The notes: generated by a model not told the origin, from the sequence alone. Positions 1 to 6,498 are shown, counted from the stretch's first letter. The stretch: 6,625 nucleotides of DNA from DASTCC01 sp035711465 (GCA_035711465.1 DASTCC010000333.1:1-6625); one strand, 5' to 3'. A program made the numbers and translations.

Positions 1-15
1 TGCTATTACTTATAA
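1..15 (+). promoter_or_regulatory. AT-rich leader directly before the tetR-like gene
   Basis: Only 3 of these 15 bases are G or C, against about 70% GC across the window, so this looks like the end of a promoter or 5' leader. It contains a TTATAA-like stretch touching the start codon, and an in-frame TAA at 13-15 fixes the ATG at 16 as the first possible start. No Shine-Dalgarno sequence is visible. The -35 region and any TetR operator would lie upstream of the window, so the promoter assignment is tentative. Confidence 0.3.
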
Positions 16-606
16 ATGTCACGAACTCGCGAGATCGATGACAGCCAGATCCTGGAAGTCGCTCGTAAGATATTTGTCGAACGAGGGTTATCGGCTACGA
101 CAAAGGTGATTTCACGCGCGGTCGGCATCTCCGAAGGGGTCATCTTCCAGCGCTTTGGAACCAAAGACCGGCTGATTGAGGCGGTGTTTGCGTCGACCGA
201 GATCGATGCCGACGCCCTGGTCTCGCGCGCCGGGACCAACCCCGACGCTCGACGGGCTTTCGAAGATGTCGTCGTCGCCATCTTCGCGGCGCTGCGGCGC
301 GATGCCGGGCGCGAGTTGCCACTCCTTGCGACGCGCGCGACGGCCCGGCGGGTCGTGGGCGGCGACTCGCGAGTCGGGCGGCTCACCGCTTCGCTTGTCG
401 GGTTTCTTTCAGCAGAAGCCCGATCCGGTCGGCTCGCGATTGCCGCACCGGATCGCATCGCGGCCTTCGTGGTCGGCGCGCTGCATCACATGGCGCTCGT
501 CGAAGTGGCGTCGGGGCCGTCGCCGCACGTCAGCGAGCGCGCGGTCCGCGACGTCGCCGCGGCGCTCATTGCCGGTGTCGGCGTGCGCTCTTCACGCGAG
601 CGCTGA
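16..606 (+). CDS. TetR/AcrR-family transcriptional regulator
   Basis: This encodes a 196-residue one-component repressor, a normal length for the family. Residues 10-57 form the TetR N-terminal DNA-binding domain: a first helix (ILEVARKIFVERG, 12-24), then the helix-turn-helix and the hallmark GISEGVIFQRFGTKDRLIEAV (37-57, variant of G-[VI]-S-x-G-x-[LI]-[YF]-x-[HR]-F-x-[SGT]-K). The remaining ~135 residues are the helical ligand-binding and dimerisation region. It includes FLSAEARSGRL (130-140) and FVVGALHHMAL (151-161), which are typical of the C-terminal domain. The start is fixed by the in-frame TAA immediately upstream; later ATG codons would cut into the DNA-binding domain. It lies 33 bases ahead of the propeller gene on the same strand and probably represses its own operon (inference). 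The ligand is unknown. Codons are odd at the 5' end (TCA, CGA, ACT, ATA, TTA, ACA) and become strongly GC-ending after about base 180. Confidence 0.96.
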   Translation: MSRTREIDDSQILEVARKIFVERGLSATTKVISRAVGISEGVIFQRFGTKDRLIEAVFASTEIDADALVSRAGTNPDARRAFEDVVVAIFAALRRDAGRELPLLATRATARRVVGGDSRVGRLTASLVGFLSAEARSGRLAIAAPDRIAAFVVGALHHMALVEVASGPSPHVSERAVRDVAAALIAGVGVRSSRER

Positions 607-620
607 AGGTGGTAAGGTGG
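606..620 (+). repeat. Short direct repeat AAGGTGG x2 in the tetR-propeller gap
   Basis: AAGGTGG occurs at 606-612 and again at 614-620, one base apart, straddling the tetR-like stop codon and the 33-base intergenic gap. The second copy contains TAAGGT (613-618), which fits a relaxed TAnnnT -10 element. It could also be a distant purine-rich ribosome site, but it sits 19 bases before the ATG at 640, too far for a normal Shine-Dalgarno. The repeat is not palindromic, so it is not an obvious TetR operator. It may be chance. Confidence 0.25.
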
Positions 621-639
621 CGGCGTTTCCGGACTCCTC

Positions 640-2352
640 ATGCGTCTTCTCCCGTCCGCTTCGAAGGCCGGCGTCATCGTCGGCGTGATCGCCGCGCTGC
701 AGACGCCGGGGGCGGTGCCAGATGTTCCGCTCGCCTACGGCGCGTTCACCGCGACGTTCGCCGCCGACGGCCGCTTCGAGATGTCCGGCGTCGGGTGGCC
801 CACCTTCAACGGCGCGTGGACGCTGGCCGGCAACGCGATCGAGATCGTGACATCCCAGCCGGCGCAATGCGCCGGCGTCGGACGCTACACGCCGACGCGC
901 GCCGGCACTCGGCTGCAACTGGCCGTGATCGAAGACGCGTGTACGCCGCGCCGCATGATCCTCGATCGCAGCGACTGGCGGCCCGCGAGCGAAGCGCTCC
1001 CGCGACACGAACGCGCCATTCTCCACACGAGCGCCGATCCATTGCCGGCGCTGCCGCCGCCCGCGCCTGACGCCGACGCCTGGCCGGCGTTCCGTGGCCG
1101 CGACGCCAGCGGCATCGCCGTCAAACAGAACCTGCCCGACCAGTGGGACGTGAAGACCGGCGAGAACGTCCTCTGGAAGATTCCGATTCCCGGGCTCGCG
1201 CATTCGAGCCCGATCGTCTGGGGCGATCGCGTCTTCGTGACGTCGGCCATCAGCAGCAAGCCGGACGCGACCTTCAAGCCGGGTCTCTACGGCGACGGCG
1301 ACGCCTCCGACGATCGCACACCGCATCGCTGGATGCTCTACGCGATCGATCGCAGCACCGGACGCGTCCTCTGGGAACGCGTCGCCACCGAAGGCGTGCC
1401 GGTGAGCAAGCGCCACGTCAAGTCCACCTACGCGAGCGCCACGCCGGCGACCGACGGCCGTATCGTCGTCGCGTCGTTCGGATCCGAGGGGCTGTTCGCG
1501 TACGACGTCGACGGCCGGTTCCGATGGAAGGTCGCGCTCGGCCACCTCGACGTCGGCGCCTACGACATCCCGAGCTACGAGTGGGGCCCGGCCAGCTCGC
1601 CGATCATCTGGAACGGTTTGGTGATCGTGCAGTGCGACACGCAGCGCGATTCGTTTCTGCTCGCGCTCGATGCCGTCTCCGGCAAGACCGTCTGGCGGAC
1701 GCCGCGCGAAGAGCTGCCGTCCTGGGGGACGCCAAACGTGCTGGCGACGAGCGCCGGCCCCGAACTGGTGGCGAACGCGTCGAATTTCATTCGCGGCTAC
1801 GACCCCGAGACAGGCACCGAACGCTGGCGGCTCGGCGGCAGCTCGAAGATTACGGCGCCGACGCCGATCCTCGCGGACGGGTTGATTCTGGTGTCGAGCG
1901 GCCGCGGACCGGAGCGGCCGATCTTCGCCGTGAAGCCTGGCGCGCGTGGCGATCTGACACTCCCGCAAGGGCAGACCTCCGCGGGCGCCGTCGCCTGGAG
2001 CTACACCGGCCGCGGCCCGTACATGCCGACGCCGATCGCCTATGGCGGACGGCTCTACGTGCTCGGCAACAATGCCGTGTTCGATGCCTACCAGATCGCC
2101 ACCGGCGAAACCGTGTTTCGCGCGCGGGTGCCCCATCCGGGCAGCGGCTTCAGCGCCTCGCCGGTCGCCGCCGACGGCAGGATCTTCCTCTCCGGCGAGG
2201 ACGGCGACATCGTCGTCGTCGAGGCGGGCCCCGAGTTCAAGACGATCGCCGTCAACCACATCAACGAGCTGCTCATGGCGACGCCGGCGATCTCCCACGG
2301 CGCGATGTTCGTGCGCACGGTCTCCAGCCTGATCGCGATCGGCCGCAGGTAG
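640..2352 (+). CDS. PQQ-binding-like beta-propeller repeat protein, probably exported
   Basis: The product is 570 residues. Residues 1-25 have basic residues (R2, K9) followed by a hydrophobic run, consistent with a Sec signal peptide with possible cleavage near residue 25. Residues ~33-113 form a small beta-rich, lipocalin-like domain with C77 and C101 that could pair in a disulfide once exported. After a Pro/Ala linker (~133-145), residues ~147-570 form a PQQ-like propeller. It opens with AWPAFRGRDASGIA (147-160) and has repeated blades of the type 'SSPIVWGDRVFV' and 'LYAIDRSTGRVLWE' (189-200, 233-246), with further blades near 340-352, 385-396, 462-475 and 505-528. The adjacent Cys pair and other landmarks of true quinoprotein alcohol dehydrogenases are absent (the only other Cys is C332), so the fold probably serves as a scaffold or binding platform, not a dehydrogenase. 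No Shine-Dalgarno precedes the ATG. It is likely co-transcribed with the upstream regulator. The substrate or partner is not recognisable. Confidence 0.92.
   Translation: MRLLPSASKAGVIVGVIAALQTPGAVPDVPLAYGAFTATFAADGRFEMSGVGWPTFNGAWTLAGNAIEIVTSQPAQCAGVGRYTPTRAGTRLQLAVIEDACTPRRMILDRSDWRPASEALPRHERAILHTSADPLPALPPPAPDADAWPAFRGRDASGIAVKQNLPDQWDVKTGENVLWKIPIPGLAHSSPIVWGDRVFVTSAISSKPDATFKPGLYGDGDASDDRTPHRWMLYAIDRSTGRVLWERVATEGVPVSKRHVKSTYASATPATDGRIVVASFGSEGLFAYDVDGRFRWKVALGHLDVGAYDIPSYEWGPASSPIIWNGLVIVQCDTQRDSFLLALDAVSGKTVWRTPREELPSWGTPNVLATSAGPELVANASNFIRGYDPETGTERWRLGGSSKITAPTPILADGLILVSSGRGPERPIFAVKPGARGDLTLPQGQTSAGAVAWSYTGRGPYMPTPIAYGGRLYVLGNNAVFDAYQIATGETVFRARVPHPGSGFSASPVAADGRIFLSGEDGDIVVVEAGPEFKTIAVNHINELLMATPAISHGAMFVRTVSSLIAIGRR
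858..876. repeat. GC-rich 9-bp inverted repeat inside the propeller gene
   Basis: Arms GCCGGCGCA (858-866) and TGCGCCGGC (868-876) are exact reverse complements around a single A. As RNA this gives an 8-bp stem with an AAT loop. It lies in codons around C77 of the propeller protein. Perfect short palindromes of CCGGCG words are expected in such GC-rich coding DNA, so no function is claimed. Confidence 0.4.
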
Positions 2353-2375
2353 TCACGCGTCTCGTCCCGGCCTGA

Positions 2376-2381
2376 TACGGT
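2376..2381 (+). promoter_or_regulatory. Possible -10 element for a leaderless aminotransferase transcript
   Basis: TACGGT (within GATACGGT, 2374-2381) matches the relaxed TAnnnT -10 pattern and ends 8 bases before the ATG at 2390. That is the spacing expected if transcription starts at or next to the start codon. The 37-base gap has no Shine-Dalgarno. A convincing -35 hexamer is not visible; the best is TAGTCA at 2350-2355, with a 20-base spacer. The gene could then be expressed both from the upstream operon and from its own leaderless start. Pattern-based and tentative. Confidence 0.3.
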
Positions 2382-2389
2382 GTTGCGCG

Positions 2390-3541
2390 ATGACCGACGC
2401 GCCAGACTACGCCGCCGGCTTCGGACCGTTCGACGGCCGAATCTGGCTCAACTGTTCGCACCAGGGACCGATCCCCCGCGTGGCCGCCGACGCCGCCCGC
2501 GACGCGATCGCCGTGAAGCAGGCGCCATTCCGCCTCGTCGAGCCCGGGATTTTCCAGGAAGTGCCTCGCCGTCTTCGCACCTCGCTGGCGCGGCTGATCA
2601 ACGTCGCGGCCGACGACGTGATCCTCGGCAACAGCACGACGTACGGGTTGTCGCTCTTCGTGCGCGGGCTGGAGTGGCATCGCGGCGACGAAGTCCTGGT
2701 CGTCGACGGCGACTTCCCCGCCGTGCTGTTTCCATGGCTGGCGCTGCGCGACCAGGGCGTCACGATCAGAAAGCTGACGCCACGGGGCGCGATGGTCACC
2801 GCCGAGGATCTCGCCGCCGAGCTGCGGCCGAACACGCGGGTCTTCTGCACCACGTGGGTCCATTCGTTCCGGGGATCGATGGTGGACGTCCCATCGCTGG
2901 CAGCGGCCTGTCGCGCGAACGGCACGTTGTTCGCGCTCAACGCATCGCAGGGGATGGGGACGCGGCCGTTCGACGCGGCCGCGAGCGGCGTGGATCTGGT
3001 CACGAGCTGCGGCTTCAAGTACTTGTGCGGACCGTACGGCACCGGCTTCTGCTGGATCCGGCCGGACGTACGGCACGCGCTTCGGCCGCCGCAGAGCTAT
3101 TGGCTCGCGAATCTGACCGCCGACGATCTCGCCGGATCGTTCCGCGAAGAGCTGAAGCCCGATGTCGGCGCGCGCGCGTTCGACGTGTTCGGCACCGCCA
3201 ACTTCTTCAACTTCCAGGCGTGGAATGCTTCGGTGGAGTATCTGCTCGCCGCGGGTCTCGAGCGGATCCACACCTGGGACCAGTCGCTCGTCAGCCGGTT
3301 GATTGAGGGGATTTCGTCGGACCGGCGCTGGACGATCTCGAGTCCCACCGCAGGCCCATCTCGGACGACGATCGTCGTGTTTTCCGCGGAAACGCCGGAA
3401 CAGACGTCCGCCGCCTTCCAGGCGCTGCGCGAGAAGGGCATCTTCGTGGCGATGCGCCGCGGCAACATCCGCGTCTCGCCACATTTGTACAATGTGGCGG
3501 CCGACATCGACGCCGCGCTCGGCGTCCTTGCGCGAACCTAA
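2390..3541 (+). CDS. Class V aminotransferase-fold PLP-dependent enzyme
   Basis: The product is 383 residues, normal for the family that includes cysteine desulfurases, isopenicillin N epimerase-like proteins and kynureninase. Visible landmarks are the N-terminal 'WLNCSHQGPIPR' (19-30); the cofactor-phosphate segment GNSTTYGL (80-87); WVHSFRG (156-162); NASQGMG (184-190); the Schiff-base lysine K210 in CGFKYLCGPYGTGF (207-220); the conserved GTANFFNF (268-275); and the carboxylate-binding-type R361 in IRVSPHLYN (360-368). Two positions differ from the common pattern. The Asp that usually contacts the PLP pyridine nitrogen (D-x-x-Q) is N184, and the His before the lysine is F209, somewhat like the Tyr of kynureninase. 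There is no signal peptide, so it is cytoplasmic. It lacks the catalytic Cys loop needed to assign it as a desulfurase. Whether it is a transaminase, epimerase or lyase cannot be told from sequence. It follows the propeller gene by 37 bases, and its stop codon overlaps that of the opposing peptidase gene. Confidence 0.94.
   Translation: MTDAPDYAAGFGPFDGRIWLNCSHQGPIPRVAADAARDAIAVKQAPFRLVEPGIFQEVPRRLRTSLARLINVAADDVILGNSTTYGLSLFVRGLEWHRGDEVLVVDGDFPAVLFPWLALRDQGVTIRKLTPRGAMVTAEDLAAELRPNTRVFCTTWVHSFRGSMVDVPSLAAACRANGTLFALNASQGMGTRPFDAAASGVDLVTSCGFKYLCGPYGTGFCWIRPDVRHALRPPQSYWLANLTADDLAGSFREELKPDVGARAFDVFGTANFFNFQAWNASVEYLLAAGLERIHTWDQSLVSRLIEGISSDRRWTISSPTAGPSRTTIVVFSAETPEQTSAAFQALREKGIFVAMRRGNIRVSPHLYNVAADIDAALGVLART
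3477..3499. repeat. Perfect 9-bp hairpin near the 3' end of the aminotransferase gene
   Basis: Arms CGCCACATT (3477-3485) and AATGTGGCG (3491-3499) are exact reverse complements around a 5-base loop TGTAC, and a T-G pair could extend the stem by one. It ends 39 bases before the TAA stop, inside codons for the SPHLYNVAA region, and has an AT-rich core in GC-rich surroundings. No U-tract follows, so it is not a standard intrinsic terminator. It could stabilise the transcript end or hinder read-through between the convergent genes, or be a chance consequence of the conserved protein motif. Confidence 0.4.
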
Positions 3542-6498
3542 CGGCGATCGGCCGCCTGAAGTACGCGATAGATCCGAATGACTTCGCCGTCGCCGTCCGG
3601 GGATCCGATCGCGACGACGCCCGCGCCGCTCGCCATCTGCCATTCGTCTTCCGCGTGACCCGGCGGGAACACGAGATCCCGCGACTCGAGATCCAGCGCG
3701 AACGGACCTCGCCGGGTCCAGCCTGCCAGCGTCCGGGGCGTCGAGTACTCCTCTAAGTACAGGTCTCCCGCCATCGACAAGACCGGCGTCGCTCCGCCGC
3801 TCGCCGGATCGACACGCAACACCCGCGTCTCGTGACCATCGAAGGCACTGCACACCGGCGCGACCTCGTCCTCGATCGTCGCCGGGCAATTGAGGACCAG
3901 GTTGGTGCCGAGGATCTCGCGGGTGTCGGACGGACCAACGGAGAGCAATCGCGAGCGCGTCCGGCCGAGCAGATCGGACCTCCTGCCCAGGCCAAGCGGT
4001 ATGCGGTCCATCCAGCTCGGCTGATACTCGCTCGTCCACACGACGACGCGGTTTCCGGTCAACGCGATCGCCTGTCCGCCGACGCGATGGCCGCCGAGCA
4101 TCGGATCCCACTCGCGGCGATCGACGACGTCGCCCGCAAGGTTGCCGCGAACGTGCTGAATGAGGCGCGCGCCAGGCGAGCCGCCGTAGCCAAGCAAACT
4201 CCAGCGATCGCCCGCGCGATCGAGCGACAGTCGTGCCCAGCCGATCTCGGGAACCTCGGTGATCCAGGCCGGCGTCATCGTCTCGAGATCCAGCAGCGAC
4301 ACGCGCGCGTGCGTCTCGTGCCGTGTCATCAGCACGAGGCGTCGATCGTCGACGAACACGCCGTCGGCTGCATCGACGCGAGTGAACGGCGCGCCGACGC
4401 GGCCGGCGAACGCCACGTTGGACGGGTCGTCCTGATCGGCGATGAGCAGCAAGGCGCGCGCGTCGGGCGAGAGTCGTATCGACGTCGGCGCGAACGGCAC
4501 CGTGACACGGCCGATCTCCGAGTCGTCGACCTCGGCGAACGCCGCTGGGGCCGCAGACGCGCGCAGCGGGTCGTTGCTGAACAGATCGAGCGCCGCCGTC
4601 GATCCGAGAAAGGCCGTCGCGGCCGCAATGACGACGCTCGACGCGGCGGCCAGCGTTCCGGCGCGCGCCCCGCGGAAGAGATTGAGCACCGCCGCGGCGA
4701 TTGGCAGCGCCACCACGGCCGGCCAGGCCCGCGCGGCCTGATGCAGCGCGAAGACGTTCGTGGCGCCGGCGAACGGCGCCAGGACGATCGGCAGCACGAG
4801 GACGGCAAACCAGGGCGCGGCGCGAGCGATCCAGTTCGGGACCGGTTCGGCGCGGCGCATGAACGCCAGCAGCAGGAGCAGGACACCTGCGAGCGGCAAC
4901 AACACCGCTGCGGCGCCGTTGTCGCCGGCGAACATCGTCAGCGCCGCGTCCCGATCGCGCCACGCGAGCACCCCGGAGACGAGCGCTGCGGCGCCCGATG
5001 CGGCGACGATCGGCGTCACCGGCCTGGCCAACGCCACCAGCGCGAGCGCCAGCAGCACGAGGTGCGACGCCATCAGGGCAGCGATCGCCGTGATCGCAAC
5101 CGCGACGCGCGAGAACGCCGCGGCCGTGCGCGTTGTCCCGGTCACCGCGGAAAAGCGGGTGTCGATCACGTCCAGCGCCTGCTGCACGGCGCGCACGTCT
5201 TCAGCGCGAAGCCACAGCTCGCGGCGGCGTCCGTCCGAAGCGACGGCGATCAACCGCGGCGCGCCACGACTGATCTCGACGCGTCCCTCCTGGATCGTCT
5301 CGTACGCGATCCGTTCGTCGCCGTTCGCGCCGTGCCACACGAGATGACCGCGATCGAAGGTTGCGGCCAGGCGCGCGTCGCGCGATGACTCGAATCGCCG
5401 GGCGGTCTCGATCGACGCTGGCGCGGCGCCGGCGGCGCGGCGGATCGCCTGGATGCGGCGCGCCAGGCTCGGGTGCGTCGCCTGCCGCTCGGCCTCGGCG
5501 TTCCAGCGGCGCGGTACGCGCGCGATCGTGTGCAGCTTCGTCAGGCCGCCGATGAGTGCCTCGGCGTCGCCAGTAAGCGCGAGCGCGCGAAGATCGCTCG
5601 CCGTTTCGTTCTGCTGGCGATGGCGAGCGACGACGACCAGCACGGCAGCGAGCGCGAACGGCCAGATCATGCGCGCCGCATCGACCCAGGCTGGCTGCCA
5701 TTGCCGTAATACCGGCGACAGCACCGCGCCGATGCCGATGAGCGCCACCCACGCCCAGTACAGGCGCGTCAGCCGCGAACGGGCGTAGTACTCGAGATGC
5801 GCGAGCTCGTGCGCGCACACCGCGGCGGCCTCGTCGGGTTCGAGACGATCGAGCAACGTCTCCGTGAAGACCACAGCCGATCGCCGCAGCGACGGCAGCG
5901 CGACGGCGTTGGCCAGCACGCCGCCGCGGAGGTCGACCTGATCGAACCAGGGCTGCGGCAACCCGGCGGCGTCGGCGAGCGCTTCGAAGCGGCGGAGGAG
6001 CGCCGGGCTCTCGACGGGCCTCGTCGACATCAGGAAGCGCAGCACGTCGCCGAACCGGTGGTTCCAGGCGAACAGCAGCGCGGCGCCGATGCCGGCGATC
6101 GTCCAGCCGGTCACGCCCTCCCGGTTGGCGATCGTCGGCAGGAACGCGAGCGCGATCCAGAAGCCCCACCAGGCGCCAATCAACCGCAGGTAGAACCAGA
6201 GATACGCGCCGAGCGACCACGACTCGTCGAGCAGCGCGCGGCGCGCCGGATAGCCGGCGGCCATCCGCGCCACGAGCATGAACGGCACCGCCCAGATCGC
6301 GTGTCCGGGAAAGCCGATGATGATCAGCGCGGCGGCGAAGGCGACGACGAGGGCCCCCTGACGCGCCGCGGCGTACGTGCGCTCGGGAAGCGCGGGATCG
6401 TCCAGGTGCGCCACGAGCGTGCGGCCGGACCACAGGCGGACGACCGCGGGCACGAGCGCGATGAGCACCGGAACGATCCACACCCGGACGTCGGTCAT
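3538..6498 (-). CDS. M48-family (HtpX/Ste24-like) membrane metallopeptidase with PH-like insert and C-terminal propeller-like domain
   Basis: The product is 986 residues, far longer than HtpX (about 290) or Ste24 (about 420). Residues 1-146 carry about four membrane segments (~5-22, 48-66, 97-119, 129-146). The peptidase domain (~160-355) has NAVALPSLRRSAVVFTETLLDRLEPDEAAAV, written here as landmarks N197 and L219 to V227. It then has the zinc motif H230-E231-L232-A233-H234, two membrane segments (~245-262, 274-292), and the ExxxD third-ligand motif E298...D302. All catalytic residues are present, so it should be active. Residues ~382-443 resemble a bacterial PH-like domain. About six further membrane segments follow (~463-490, 494-514, 528-546, 559-580, 587-607, 613-638). 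Residues ~660-980 are a beta-rich, propeller-like soluble domain; C871 and C883 could form a disulfide, favouring an extracytoplasmic location, but topology is unresolved. The ATG at 6498 is preceded by AAGAAG, a weak ribosome site. The gene is convergent with the aminotransferase gene and divergent from the gene starting at 6550. A role in membrane-protein quality control or signalled proteolysis is inferred from the family. Confidence 0.94.
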   Translation of the reverse strand: MTDVRVWIVPVLIALVPAVVRLWSGRTLVAHLDDPALPERTYAAARQGALVVAFAAALIIIGFPGHAIWAVPFMLVARMAAGYPARRALLDESWSLGAYLWFYLRLIGAWWGFWIALAFLPTIANREGVTGWTIAGIGAALLFAWNHRFGDVLRFLMSTRPVESPALLRRFEALADAAGLPQPWFDQVDLRGGVLANAVALPSLRRSAVVFTETLLDRLEPDEAAAVCAHELAHLEYYARSRLTRLYWAWVALIGIGAVLSPVLRQWQPAWVDAARMIWPFALAAVLVVVARHRQQNETASDLRALALTGDAEALIGGLTKLHTIARVPRRWNAEAERQATHPSLARRIQAIRRAAGAAPASIETARRFESSRDARLAATFDRGHLVWHGANGDERIAYETIQEGRVEISRGAPRLIAVASDGRRRELWLRAEDVRAVQQALDVIDTRFSAVTGTTRTAAAFSRVAVAITAIAALMASHLVLLALALVALARPVTPIVAASGAAALVSGVLAWRDRDAALTMFAGDNGAAAVLLPLAGVLLLLLAFMRRAEPVPNWIARAAPWFAVLVLPIVLAPFAGATNVFALHQAARAWPAVVALPIAAAVLNLFRGARAGTLAAASSVVIAAATAFLGSTAALDLFSNDPLRASAAPAAFAEVDDSEIGRVTVPFAPTSIRLSPDARALLLIADQDDPSNVAFAGRVGAPFTRVDAADGVFVDDRRLVLMTRHETHARVSLLDLETMTPAWITEVPEIGWARLSLDRAGDRWSLLGYGGSPGARLIQHVRGNLAGDVVDRREWDPMLGGHRVGGQAIALTGNRVVVWTSEYQPSWMDRIPLGLGRRSDLLGRTRSRLLSVGPSDTREILGTNLVLNCPATIEDEVAPVCSAFDGHETRVLRVDPASGGATPVLSMAGDLYLEEYSTPRTLAGWTRRGPFALDLESRDLVFPPGHAEDEWQMASGAGVVAIGSPDGDGEVIRIYRVLQAADRR

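Noticed and set aside
592..2298. A 568-codon open frame on the - strand opposite the propeller gene
   Set aside because: The product is Arg/Ala/Gly-rich with no recognisable domain and lies exactly antisense to a well-supported gene. High GC at third positions removes stop codons from the opposite strand.
640..2352. A true PQQ-dependent alcohol or glucose dehydrogenase
   Set aside because: The blade repeats fit the fold, but the adjacent Cys pair and quinoprotein catalytic signatures are not visible.
2390..3541. A cysteine desulfurase (NifS/SufS) assignment
   Set aside because: No catalytic Cys loop follows the lysine region in the expected place, and no sulfur-transfer or Fe-S assembly genes are nearby.
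3477..3545. A bidirectional intrinsic terminator for the convergent genes
   Set aside because: The hairpin is real but no T-rich tract follows on either strand, so the standard terminator definition is not met.
2273..4963. An 896-codon - strand open frame running across the aminotransferase and half of the M48 gene
   Set aside because: It is antisense to one real gene and out of frame in another, extremely Arg-rich, with no motif or membrane segment. It is a GC-rich shadow.
3832..5388. A 518-codon + strand open frame opposite the M48 gene
   Set aside because: Its low-complexity Arg/Asp/Gln/His composition is typical of an antisense shadow. The M48 frame on the other strand has catalytic motifs and membrane segments.
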